Assembly: GCF_921293095.1 (NCBI RefSeq)
Contig: NC_060247.1
Location: 110,937,111 to 111,001,110, forward strand
From: Ischnura elegans
Taxonomy: Eukaryota > Arthropoda > Insecta > Odonata > Coenagrionidae
DNA length: 64,000 nucleotides
Direction: 5' to 3'
The first letter of the stretch is position 1, and each line of letters starts with the position of its first letter. The notes beneath the pieces are model-generated. The model saw nothing but the letters and a program-made list of their open reading frames with translations, made no database searches and was not told where the DNA came from. Positions 43,980 through 55,290 of this stretch are shown here, piece after piece. A program made the translations under genes and the position numbers.

Positions 43980-45353
43980 TGCCCCGTTTACACCACGATC
44001 GTCGCGACGTTGATCGCGACTACTGCACGTTTACACGTCTAAAAGTTACCATCGTAACTCAGTGCTGCCCTCGTTGCGGAATTGTGTCAGATAACAACTG
44101 ACGACGACACTGCGTGAGAAAATTGAAAACTTGGAAATTAAGAAGCAAAAGAATATTAATGTTTTCATGTGCTAAAACTGAAGCTAGACCGAACTGTCGG
44201 TAAAACGTTAAAGAATGTAGGTTTCTTTATGGGAATCTGTCCAAAGTTTAGCAATATTCATGCGGTAAAGACAGTGGATATGTCTCCTTGCTACGTTCCA
44301 AATTGGAATATTTTGCTAACTGGTCACTTTATTATAATATCGACTCAATCCGGATTTAACGTGTCCAAAATAAATTTTTCAAATTAAATAATTGCGATTT
44401 ATTAATCTCTTTGTCTGATTACAACACTTCATATATTCTTTCCCTAGTTAATTTGAAAACTCTTGCACGACCAAGGATCCTCCAACAAAGGCATATTCCT
44501 CTACAAAATTATCAATTAATATTTAGATTGTTCCTATCTCCTTTATTAGTAACTTTTAATGGATCCCGTCATAGCTATATAAATCCTCACCTGCTTGTTT
44601 TTAATTACCATAGAGCAAATTATGCCTTCAACTCCCAGCTATGATGAGGTAAAACTAAAACTAGTCATAACAGTCCGTGAAGTCTTAAACTAGATTCTTC
44701 GAGAGAATATGTCAAAACATTCAAGAATATTCACGCATTAAAGACAGTACATATTGCTGTTATAATTTAACTAGAAAAGGCTTAGATTTCGGCTTGATTC
44801 GGCACAAGTATTGATATCTCCACGTCCTCATCTAAATGTTATGGTTATTTCTGGCGAATTTTATTGTGAAATCCTTAATACAATGATTTAATTGGTTAAA
44901 ATTTTGTGCATGTTTGTTATTTTCCATCATCTGTGAAGTATAATGTAAGGATACATGGGTATGGGTTAACCTGTAAATAAAGAAATACATAAAACTGGTA
45001 TAGTATAGAATATCCGATATCATTTGGTAAATAGAACATCAGAAAAAACTTTCCCATCACGTCCTTCCATTACCTGCTCAATAATGTCTTCATTCGTTGC
45101 CATATATCTTTGATATATTAGAGTTATTTATGAAATTTCAATTACTGTATCAAGATTGCAACGGCGCGAAAGAATCGTATATGCATCGATCTTCATTTCG
45201 ATCTCTTTTTTCTTGGCACACTAGCGCTAACCATCGTAAGTTCGGCAGTGTTAGGTACTAAGGCCTACGATGGTAACTCTGCGCGTCTACACGACGTTTT
45301 GAGGTTACGATCGTACGGATCAACGTCCCGACGATCGTTGTGTAAACGGGGCA
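43980..45353. mobile_element. Element X: Harbinger-like, 3-bp duplication
   Basis: Inverted ends TGCCCCGTTTACAC.ACGATCGTCG.GACGTTGATC and the 3-bp duplication CTA (43977-43979, 45354-45356). The first base of this CTA belongs to the duplicated mariner target of hAT Z and the last two to the first bases of Z. No transposase is visible in 1374 bp. 3-bp duplications and GTTTACAC-type ends fit PIF/Harbinger. Confidence 0.75.
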
Positions 45354-45945
45354 CTAGAGATGGGCAAAAATAATCGATCATACGTAATAATCGATTATTT
45401 GCTTTCGATTATTGCGATTATTGAATCGATTATGGACATCCGATTATTTTGCATGATCGATTATTTGAATATAATCGGCGGGAATATGAAGCGTGCCACG
45501 GCCGTCATTTAAAGACCGCCGTGAGCGTGCTCACTTGCGAGAAACGAGAGCGAGCATACTTTTCATGAGAATCTATACCTATATCGTAATTGGTAATTGG
45601 AAAATTTGAAAACAATCATTAGCAATAAAACGAATTCTAAATTTTTGATGGGAGAAAATATCTATTGTTGAAAGAAGAAATCATGAAAAATTAGCGAAAA
45701 CAATGGCCGCGTTGAGAAACTACATAACAATATGAAATATAGGGCCTAATTGGTCACCGACGAACAATTTTTTTTTCACCGCTAATAAGTAATGAAGCTA
45801 ATTGGGCAATTCATACCTAATAATCAGTCGTAAATAAATGTATAAGACCTCGTAAGTGGAAGAGCCCAGACACCTCATCTGAAGCCGATTCACCCATAAG
45901 TCACTATAATCCTTTGTTCGGTGTAAGCTCAGAAACGGAGGTGAT

Positions 45946-48900
45946 ATGGCACCAGTAAAGAGTCACTTGTGGAAGTATTTCCACAAAAATTTGAGCGACA
46001 AAACAGCATCCTGCCGCATTTGTTTTAAAACTATAAAAACATGTGGAAACACCACAAATTTAAAAAACCACATCTCTCACGTTCACTCGGAGTTCCTGAC
46101 AGCTGAGGTATGTACTGAAAATATGAGCTTTAAAATAATACAAGTGAAATAAAATTGACCGAGGGATGTAACTACTCGTTGAGAATTTCTTAAAGTGTGT
46201 TTATTAATAAGCTAAGTGTTACCAGGGAGAAGCAGTGGCGCAGCGAGGGGGGAGTTTTGGGGGATAAACTCCCTCCCTCCCCCAGAGCTCACAGAAATTT
46301 TTAAGTTAAATCTATTTTACTTAATTGGATTAACATTACTTATAGAATAGTGTGAGGATTAATAAAACTGTCCCTCAGAAGACCGTAAAAATCACCATTT
46401 TGAACCATTTATCTTAATTTTTTTTTGCGGAAGGCCTCAGCACCTCCCGCTAACCCTGGCGGGTATGCAATACCCCAGTATTAGTTGCACCTGATATCCC
46501 CCCTAGCCTTAATTCCTAGCTGCGCCCCTGGGGGAACAGGTGGGTTTGCTGGTAAGGGACCAAGGGAAGGGGTGTCATGTTTTTCCCCTTTGGTTTTGTG
46601 TAGCACTTAAAATCAGAGATGAGTTGCAAGTGATGAAAGCAAATACTTTTGCAAATCAGATATTTTTCATAAAAATTTACTTTGAGGGCTAACCATTTTA
46701 TTTAGATCCCTTCATAGTCAGATTTAGGGGGTATGCCCCCCAGATTCTTAAAAAATAGACAAAATTTTTAACATGGTCATCCTCGCGTTCATTTTGTTTT
46801 TTATATTACAGAGCCTCAATAATTTAATTTCATACTTGAATAATGACAATATTTCACTAAATAATTGCTGTATGTTGTTTTAAATCTCTAACATGAGAGG
46901 ACCGTTTGCCTGCCAGACCTTTGTGCCCTTCCCAGAAAAAATCTCAGATTCACCCTTGGATCTCTTCAATCCCTTATCCTCAGATAAATTTCCATTTCGA
47001 TTGCCTAGGTATATTATCTCCCTGAAACACTTACTTCATGTAGCTATAGCACCATTTTCTTACTACTTTCAAAAAAAGTTTTTTCTCCAGTTTTCCAAGA
47101 GCTTTCTCTTTAATATTCCTTTATCCTGAAGTCATGTGAATCAGCCTATTCTCCGGTATTTCCAAAACGTAAGGTGTTCATCTTCCTCATCTACTTGTAA
47201 CTCCATCAAGCTCCATACTTATTTTAAAGGGCTTTGAGAAGCTTCGAGTGGATAAAGGCAAGCCTACCACGCCAGCAGTTGGAAGAATGGTCACCAACCC
47301 CACACTAGATGACATAAATGAGCCTTCTCCATCAACTAGTTCAGCAAGTCATCAGGTAATGGTCATCATAACTTGTAATCAGCAGTTAAGGCAATTACTT
47401 TGTCAATTCAGTAGTGCTAACATAAAAAACATTTCATTTTTATGGTTTATTATAATACCCAACTCACTTATTTGCAGATAGAAACCCCCATAGTAGTCAG
47501 TTTATGTGATTCAGTTGATGTGATTATTCAGGATGAACCAGGGAACTCCATTCAGAGTAGCAGCAGCACATCTACTGTGTCTACTGCTAGAACCGCACAG
47601 CAATTACAAATTAAAGATGCATTCCGCAAGATTTCCTCATATTCTGGTATGCACATTAAAAGTTAAATGAGAATTAACTTCATCAGTAAATAAATCCATA
47701 CCTTGGATTTCTAAATATTTTTTATGCTATGATATTGTAACCACAATTGCTTGAATATTTTCAGAGGGTGGCAGTAGAAGTGCAAAAATCACCAACGCCA
47801 TCATGTACATGATTTGCAGGGACCTGTTACCGCTATCTCATGTTGAGGATCAAGGGTTTAGGTTCCTAATGAAAGTGACTGCGCCTCTGTACACAGTTCC
47901 CAGCAGAAGAAAAATAACATCCATGATTGACGAAAAATATGAGTTACTGGCTAATGTGTACAAAATCAAACTATTTACTACTGACAATGTCACTTTGACT
48001 GCAGATATATGGACCGAGTCTCTCAATACCAAGAGCTTCATGGGTGTGACCGTGCACTATCTACAAGAAACACATCTGGTTTCTGCCACCATTGGGGTAA
48101 TAGAATTAAAGGAAAGCCACTCGTCAGAGAATATTTCAAAGGTACTTTTAAGCACTTGCAATGAGTGGAATATTGAAGCACACAAAGTGACTGCAGTGGT
48201 GACAGATAATGCTGCCAATATGGTGAAGGGTATCCATTATGCATTTTCAAGGAAAAAGCACTTGCCTTGTTTTGCACATACTCTAAACTTGGTGCCAATC
48301 AAAGCCATTGAATTGACCAAAGGCTTACCGGAAATGATAAGTCAAATTAAATCTATTGTAACCTGGTTCAAACATAGTGTTCAGGGGGCAGACATGCTAA
48401 GGAAGGTTCAAATGGAAAGTGGGAGGAGTGAAGGGAATGTTTTGAAACTCAAACAAGATATCCCAACACGTTGGAATTCTTGTTTTTACATGCTAGACCA
48501 GTTTTTAAAATTAAAAGATTGTTTGACAGTGGTGCTCATTAAGTTTCCTCAAGCACCACCAATGCTCACAGCATTTCAGCTCGAGGAAGTGAAGGAAGTG
48601 ATTGAGCTCCTAAAGCCCATTGAATCTATTAGCAAGGAGTTATCTGGGTCTTCGTATGTGACATGCAGCAAAATAATTCCACTGGTCAATTGCCTAGAAG
48701 CTCATATAGAGGCTACAAAACCAACACTACAAATGTCGTGCAACCTAAAAAAAAATTTACAGGATGAGGTCCAAAAGAGGTTTGGAAAAACTGAGGGTGT
48801 ATCTTTGTTGGCCCAAGCAACTCTGCTTGATCCAAGATTTAAAAAAATTCACTTTCGAGACCCCCTGTGCTGCTCCCAAGCCATTAAAAGTGTGGCCTCA

Positions 48901-49326
48901 ACAATGCGGGAATATCAAAGTGAAGATGAGACTGCCATGGGTACTTCATTGGAAGCTATGGAGTCTGAGCAACAGGGAGACAAATTTGATTTGTGGCACC
49001 ACCATAAACAGCTGGTAGCCAAAAAAATGGGAACATCACAAACTGAAGGAGGTATTCCTATTGAGCTCTCACATTATCTTGCCTCAAATATTATTCCCTT
49101 AGAGAGTGATCCTATTGTGGAGTGGCACAAATATAAATCCAATTATCCGGTGCTATTCAAAATAGCGATGAAATACCTCCCGGTTGTGGCTACATCAGTA
49201 CCATCGGAATGCCTATTCTCTAAGGCAGGTAACATTATGACCCAAAAAAGGAATAGGATTACTGGAAAACGTCTATCAAAATTAATTTTTCTGAATTCAC
49301 TAGATGAGTCACACTGGGGGCTGTGA
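45946..49326 (+). CDS. hAT transposase, four exons, 669 aa
   Basis: Exons: 45946-46107, 47239-47355, 47478-47646, 47765-49326. All junctions have GT-AG signals and phases fit, giving 669 codons and a stop. Exon 1 is a BED zinc finger (SHLWKYFHK..CRICFKTI..NLKNHISHVH). The large exon has the RNase H-like core: ADIW with the first Asp, VVTDNAANM with the second, and CFAHTLNL, PTRWNS and LLDPRFK landmarks. The C-terminal dimerisation region is YLPVVATSVPSECLFSKAGNI..RNRI, with the late Glu. This layout is of the Ac/ZBED group of hAT. The protein cuts and rejoins DNA at the element's ends. The exon 2 acceptor is the least certain. Confidence 0.85.
46233..46530. mobile_element. hAT-type small element in the first intron of hAT Z
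   Basis: CAGTGGCGCAGCGAGG..GCTGCGCCCCTG ends. A good family match to 1095-1365 along its length. Flanks GGGAGAAG and GGGGAACA are a decayed duplication at best. Confidence 0.7.
46720..46970. repeat. Small dispersed repeat in the first intron of hAT Z
   Basis: Starts CAGATTTAGGGGG and ends near CAGATTCACCC, with a G/C-rich border pattern. Part of it (GAGAGGACCGTTTGCCTGCCAGAC) recurs in P4 at about 28640. It is probably a hAT-type non-autonomous element. Borders are approximate. Confidence 0.45.
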
Positions 49327-50400
49327 GATACAACTGTGTTTAGTTACATTTAGCCACTTCAATTATTGTATAATTTTGTTTCTGTGCTTCCATATTCACA
49401 TAATTCAAATTCAGTTATCATTATTTAATAAGCATATCACCAAAAAGAACCTGAATAATATTTCATAACATTCTTTAGCATGCAATTTCACTTTATAGAG
49501 ACAATTTATTCATTGGGATACTTCGTATTGTTCCTAATTTAAGCGTGATATTAATTTTTTAAATATTTTGAATGTAATTAGAGTTATTATGCACTAATAA
49601 TCTTGTATGAGATCACTTTTATTTTATTCCATCGCTATTTCCTTAAAAATTTTTAATCCTGTACACAATTGAATGTTTTAATTTGATTACTTCAAGACCT
49701 ATTGACAATTGATTTAACTACTTCTTTGTATTTCTGATGTGTTTCACCTTTTGAGTTTTGTTTACACTAATTATGTTCAATATGATGTAAACTTTGATAT
49801 GGGTAAACAATAATCGTGAATAAAATGAAATCAATTGTACTTCCAACTATTCTCACAGATTACTAAGTACGATAAGCTCAAATGAATTCATTTCACCATC
49901 TCTCTATCCTTATATGTAATTCCGCTATATTTTCCCTGCTTCTGTTACTTAAATTCATTTAGATGGGCTGAGAAAATTCATACTAATTAGACGTACTTTC
50001 CACGAAAACATTTGAATAAAATAAACGATGAAAGAGTAAAGAAAAACGATTTATCTCCTTGTCATGTACTAATAGCATGAAAAACCTATTGACGACATCA
50101 CTGTCATGAACAAGACAAAAACTTAGCTACTTTATTACTACCACTCATCATTCAGATCTAAGGTTATCAGGGATAAAACAACTTAATATTACAAGTTTAA
50201 AAACGAACTAAATTATTTGACAAGCATCATTTCTATTACCAAGCAGCAATTATTCTACCGCGCAAGACCAAGCAGCAATTATTCTACCACGCCACAAAAA
50301 GAACCGCTTCACTCAAATAATCGGTTGCACACGGTAGCGATTCAGGACAGAATCATAATATCCATAGCTTCACCCACAGAATCGCATTGTTATTGTTGAC
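49327..50400. other. 3' region of hAT Z
   Basis: AT-rich non-coding sequence after the transposase stop, with an AATAAA at about 49818. It passes into the CGATTATT-rich right end. Confidence 0.5.
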
Positions 50401-50712
50401 GATTATGGACAAAATAATCGGGAGCGCCTGACCTTCAGCACACGATTATTTTGCCCAAATAATCGCCCCATAATCGTATGATGATAATCGGTACATAATC
50501 GTCTCAAGAATCGTGCGCTGTCTAGTTTGATTAAAATATTCACCGATTATTCACCGATTCTCTGCGTAATCGATTATTTCGGCCCGATTTTTTTCCTGAA
50601 TCGATTATGCTTGAATTTTATCATGATACGATTAATCGATTACGGAAAGTTTTTACCCATCACTAACCTAATCACTTCTTTTGGCTAGGAACAATTGAAC
50701 CACCCTCCATAC

Positions 50713-52176
50713 CTCAGAGTAAGGATGGGGGAGAGTGCGCTTTGGCTATTGCGCATGTAGTCAAGATCCCGCATACACAGCATGTACATCCCACACTTCC
50801 CACAATTCTTCCCACAAGGGATTCCCGCACTACTTCCCACGATCACGTGGTAACCATGTTGACTACAAGAATCTGCTACTGCGCAGCCTGAAAGCGCCCT
50901 CTACCCCAATCCTTAAGCCGTGTCCCAACTCGTTAGCCATTAGGCATCATGTATTTAGCCAGCCAGATTCTGGGCAGCCAACCACAAGGGAGCATGAATT
51001 GGGACATCCTTACGCAGTTGCTGCCATCTACTGGGCGCTAGGCAAATGCAAAACAAGAGATAATCGGAATGATTTGAACAAATGATGAACAAAACCCACC
51101 CTAAATTGTTAAAATATGATGAATATGATGTTTCAAGTGATTTTGAGTATTAGATGTCGGAGAAGAGTAATTAATCATAATTTTAGTATCTTAGACAAAC
51201 TTTTTTAAATAGTAAAGTAGGGGTATACTTTCAAATTCGTATTTTTAGTTCCGTATGGTTTTGTTAAAGAGGTTTTAGCTAAGTTTGTGGCGAAATGTTA
51301 GCGTATATTCCTTTTAATTGGTTTGTAATATTTCAATCGTCTCTCAACCAAGTACTTTTTCGAATTCCTTATATTTTAGCAATTTAATTTTTAGTTTTGT
51401 ATTGTTAAGAACAGGTCTATTTCGTCTATTCAAACGGTTACCGTCTGACTTGGGAATTATTTTCAAAATTTAATTAAAGCATGGTTTACGTACATAAATC
51501 AGGTTTCGGTATCATATCTTATAATCACTATTGATTTTAAATGTTGTTACTTATTCCGATTCCAATTTCGGGACTTTGTCCAATAACATATAATAATAAT
51601 TGTTTATTCTTACGGGTGTTAACCTAATGTACAAAAAGTGTTAAATAAGAATTTAGACATAGTGTTATATAATTAAGCATTATTTAACACGTTAAAAAAG
51701 TAAACGGTAGCAAAAGATAACATGTGATCGGTATAAAAAGTTATAAAATAACATATACATGCATAAGAAGCATACAAACATTAATTAGCATTAAAATTAA
51801 CGCCGCCTTCTCATTAACTAATTTCTCCGTAATTCTTACACTTCCATTAACGCAATTTCATTATTATAAACAAAATAAAAATTAATAATTATTCGAACAA
51901 GTCTCAAAATATCAACTCTACTTGCAAACAAGTACAATCCCTTTTTGACAGCCATGATGCCCTTTCTCCTGAAGACGCTTTGCACGCTTTGAATCATGGG
52001 AAAAGTCGGGCGAAGGATGCACTCCTCGATGCCTAAATCTGGCTGCCGCGTTAGCTGCCTAAATTCCCTCCCTTATGCTGGCTAACGAGTTGGGACATCC
52101 TTCCAAGATGGCGTCATGGCTAAATCCTGGAATTGGCATAGCCAAATGGCCAATTGGGACACGGCTTTACTCTGAG
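50713..52176. mobile_element. Element V2: short relative of V, split by W
   Basis: Inverted ends CTCAGAGTAAGGATGGGGG and CTCAGAGTAAGGATTGGGG (inverse, read across W), exact 8-bp duplication CTCCATAC (50705-50712, 52177-52184). Without W it is about 210 bp. It matches the ends of V (GAGAGTGCGCTTTGGCT, CACGTGGTAACCATGTTGAC) and is a deletion derivative of that family. It sits in the mariner gene. Confidence 0.85.
50916..52166. mobile_element. Element W: 3-bp duplication, AGCCGTGTCCCAA ends
   Basis: Inverted ends AGCCGTGTCCCAACT/AATTGGGACACGGCT and TTA on each side (50913-50915, 52167-52169). Additional inverted blocks lie inside each end (CGAGTTGGGACA, GGCTAACGAG). The interior, 1.25 kb in all, is AT-rich and non-coding. 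Probably a Harbinger-type non-autonomous element. Confidence 0.75.
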
Positions 52177-53289
52177 CTCCATACAGTCCCGATCTAGCGC
52201 CGAGCGACTACCATTTGTTTATGCACTTGAACTTAGACCATATAAGAACTAGACCCGCCATTCCCCACCCCTACCCATGTCTCGCCGTGTGGCCAACATT
52301 CCCCTCCGCTCCCTTCCTTCCCCACCCACTTTTAAAGGGGCGTGACGTCACGGTTGGGACGCTCATCGTCGTAGCGCATGGCTACGAATGGGGATTCACT
52401 GTATCACTGGGGTGTTTTGACCATTTTCTTCGCGATTTTTCAATTAAAAGTACTAATATTTATTGCGTTATGTACGAGAAGTATTCTCTCAGCCATGGTT
52501 GGATTGAAGAACTTACAATTAATGAACAGTGGCCTTTTTCGGCATTGGCAGCGACGAAAAATTATTGTGGCAGTAAAATGAAGACAAAGCCCTTTGTAAA
52601 CTTCCGCAGATTTTTTTCTTGTCTCGTTAGCGATCTAGCATAATTCGGAACATCGTTATAAAAACATGAAATCTTGCACAAAAGTTGTAAACGGGGGGAA
52701 TTTTAGAGAGGAAAAGGGTCATGGTGTAAAGCCGGTCGTCCACGAAGTAACGCGGCAACGCCTTCGCATATAGTAATTTTTAAACGGTCAATTATGCGAA
52801 GCAAATTGAAATGCGCGCTAGCGCTACTAAAAAGGGATGTCAACAAATCAGCATTCATATTATTTAGGTAAGTAATTTAGTTATTTCATGAATGCATAAT
52901 TTTTTACTTAGCAGAAAGCTCTCGTGTTATTTATATTTTGCGATGGTGGAAAAAGGTCTAGCGCCGACTTTGCAAGTGACACCTACGATTTACGTACGCT
53001 ACGGAAAATCTGGGAATACATAATACTTATTAACATATTTATAATTAAAAAGAAAGAGAGGATTGGATTAAAATAATTTTAAATATAAATTTTCTTTATA
53101 ACAATCAAATATATTGAATAACTTCATTATCATTTTAGCTCTATAAATTAGCATAGCACTAATTAAATATTTTCATGTAATGTTGTACGTATGTACTTAC
53201 AGAGTTTTCAATTAATTTTTTTAAAACAATTTATGACATAATTTTAATTTTTATACTCTTGTCACAATACGTAAGAAAAGAGGATGCGG

Positions 53290-53625
53290 ATTCAACGATC
53301 ATCTAAGAAATGAATCTCATTTTATTAAAAAATCCAGAAGCGATTACTCTGTCAAATGTGTGAAATGTAACGGATAATTTTCTATTTTTCACAGCAGTAT
53401 AATATTTCGAAGCACTTGGAGACGCAGGAGCATAAAAGATATTTAAATACTGCTGCATCTTCCTCCAAAATACAGAAATTTTTAGTTAAAACAATTTATG
53501 AGAAAGAAAAGAAACTAACATTAGCAGAAGGATGTCTTTCAATGCTATTTTTCATAGTCATTCCTTCAGATCTAAGGCCTGTACATCACAAGTTATCAAA
53601 TCGGTTTTGCAGCGCACATGATACG
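53290..53625 (+). pseudogene. hAT-like transposase fragment, N-terminal
   Basis: Reads in pieces FNDHLRNESHFIKKS..YSVKCVKCNG, then ISKHLETQEHKRYLNTAASSSKIQKFLVK (shown in part), KKLTLAEGCLS, and HSHSFRSKACTSQVIKSVLQRT. A CC..H..H finger followed by an AE..HNHSFRS.DCTS segment is a common start of arthropod hAT-type proteins. Frameshifts separate the blocks and the catalytic part is absent. Confidence 0.55.
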
Positions 53626-53891
53626 TAACGCCTTTCAAACAGCTGCTGTTTTTTTGCCCGCAGATGTGAAAAATATTGTCATTAAAATATATTTCTATTT
53701 CTACATTACACTGTACGTCTTCAAATGCTGAAAGAATTTTGTGAAACTGTGGAAGTCGCATGTATAAGAAAATACTTGGTTACTGTAAAACGCGCTAGTT
53801 ACCTCTTTCGTCAGCTGCAGATAGAATTTTTCAATTATACCACACCATGAATTCCTACTTTCTATAACAGGCTTAATGTCCTAGAGTTGTA

Positions 53892-53965
53892 GAATAATAA
53901 TAATAATAATAATAATACGTCTTTATTGGGCGAGATTGGGACTAGAAAGTCCCATCTTCCATCTA
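53892..53965 (-). repeat. (AAT)n plus short LINE/SINE-like tail
   Basis: Eight or so AAT units followed by CGTCTTTATTGGGCGAGATT and the hairpin GGGACTAGAAAGTCCC. It looks like the 3' tip of a retroposon set in a TAA repeat, as for the R4/Dong-like copies at 1.6-6.5 kb, but it is too short to assign. Confidence 0.4.
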
Positions 53966-54240
53966 ACCCCTAAGAGAGTTTTGAAAAGAGTTTTGAAAAA
54001 GAGAGAGAGTAGAAGAGAGTTTTGAAAAAGAATCCTCAAATTTAGCTAGAGTTTTAAAACAATCGATCACATTTTTTTAAAATGCTATTGAAGTTATTGA
54101 GGGTGATAAAATTTTGGAAATCGAAGTAGCGAATGAAGTTTAAAATATCTGAATCAAATGCGGTCAGAAAGTCAAAGCGGTCGACTAAAATCTCTATGAC
54201 CTTTGACCCCCATTACGACTTTCGGAATTCAAAATAAATA

Positions 54241-54900
54241 GGGTGGTTTCCTATTATTTTTTTATTGCCTAAATCGAAAGATTATTACTCCTGGAGTACG
54301 TATTTCACGCTTTTAGATTTTTAAATGACGATATCTATTTTTCGCGATTACATGAAAAGTGAAAATGTTCAAGCGCGCGAAAACGCGACGCATAAGTAGG
54401 AATGATGGGAAATCTCTCCGTACGTCGTATTTCTGGTTCCCCCTCCGCCCGGTGAGGTGACCTTGAGGCGAGGCTTAGCGCTGATTTGTCGCAGGCTGCC
54501 AGCGGGTAGCCTAGTGCCCTGCTGGCTGGTAGCGCTTGGCTTAAATAAGGATTATTAATACCTTATCAAACGAGGAAAACTTTCCGACCTTAGCCAGTTT
54601 TAATAGGTGATTATTAAGACATGTTTCCCTGAGCTCTGTGCCTCATGCATGCATTGGTAACCTCAGACGATGTATAACTCCTATCCTCTCCTATAGAAAC
54701 TAGGTCCCTGTGACGTCACGTGGAGTGGAATCGCATGGGCGCCAATCTGGCCCTTTTCAAATGAGGATAAAAATGGACCATTGCCATTCGTCTAACCCGG
54801 TATTACTAAAACAAAATAATTTGTATATTATGAATACACTAATGGTGGGTAACAAATCGCAATCAATACGTTTCGTTTTCTTTGATGAAGGAAACCACCC
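54241..54900. mobile_element. Element R, copy 1: TA-flanked inverted-repeat element
   Basis: Ends GGGTGGTTTCCT/AGGAAACCACCC flanked by TA on both sides. 660 bp, non-coding, matching 56375-57033 along the full length. TA duplications suggest Tc1/mariner mobilisation. Confidence 0.75.
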
Positions 54901-54938
54901 TATTGTTGTACGGATGAATGAACTGCGTAACCGACTTT

Positions 54939-55290
54939 GGCACCCTTCAAAACCTATGGTTTGACACGTTGGTTGTCATGATGGCCAGACATTTAACTCT
55001 ATGACCTTTGAGACCTCGGTGGTCAAAAAAATCAACAATACGGATCTATTAACTGAAAAATCGACCTCGGCACCCTTCAAAACATATGGTTCGAAACCTG
55101 GGTGTCACGATGGCCGGACTTTTACCTCTATGGTCTTTGACCTCCGTATTAACCTTGGAGGTCGATTAGTGAATAATACGGGTATTTGGACAATACCAAT
55201 GACTTGGGTGCCCTATAAAATCCATGGATCGACACATTTGTTGGTATGCTATTCCTTTTGCCACCCTTATGACCTTGACGGTGGCCTTAC
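54939..55290. repeat. ~130-bp degenerate tandem repeats in Q
   Basis: Units starting GGCACCCTTCAAAAC.TATGGTT at 54939 and 55069, with a third, more diverged one (GTGCCCTATAAAATCCATGG) near 55208. Each contains CACGATGGCC and CTATG.CCTTTGACCT. Related CTCTATGACCTTTGACC occurs at 54192, left of element R, so R landed within this array. Confidence 0.65.

Larger units (their letters stand above)
43978..50665 (+). mobile_element. hAT transposon Z with apparently intact transposase
   Basis: Inverted ends TAGAGATGGGCAAAAA and TAGTGATGGGTAAAAA (inverse), with AATCGATTATT-rich subterminal sequence at both ends. The exact 8-bp duplication ACCTAATC (43970-43977, 50666-50673) lies in the mariner gene. 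The left end is split after its first two bases by element X. A four-exon transposase gene is open throughout. If X did not block its left end this copy would look complete, so it was probably active until recently. Confidence 0.9.

Noticed and set aside
52215-52643. A 142-codon ORF starting MFMHLNLDHIR
   Set aside because: Its first residues are mariner sequence and the rest is the non-coding left end of element Q.
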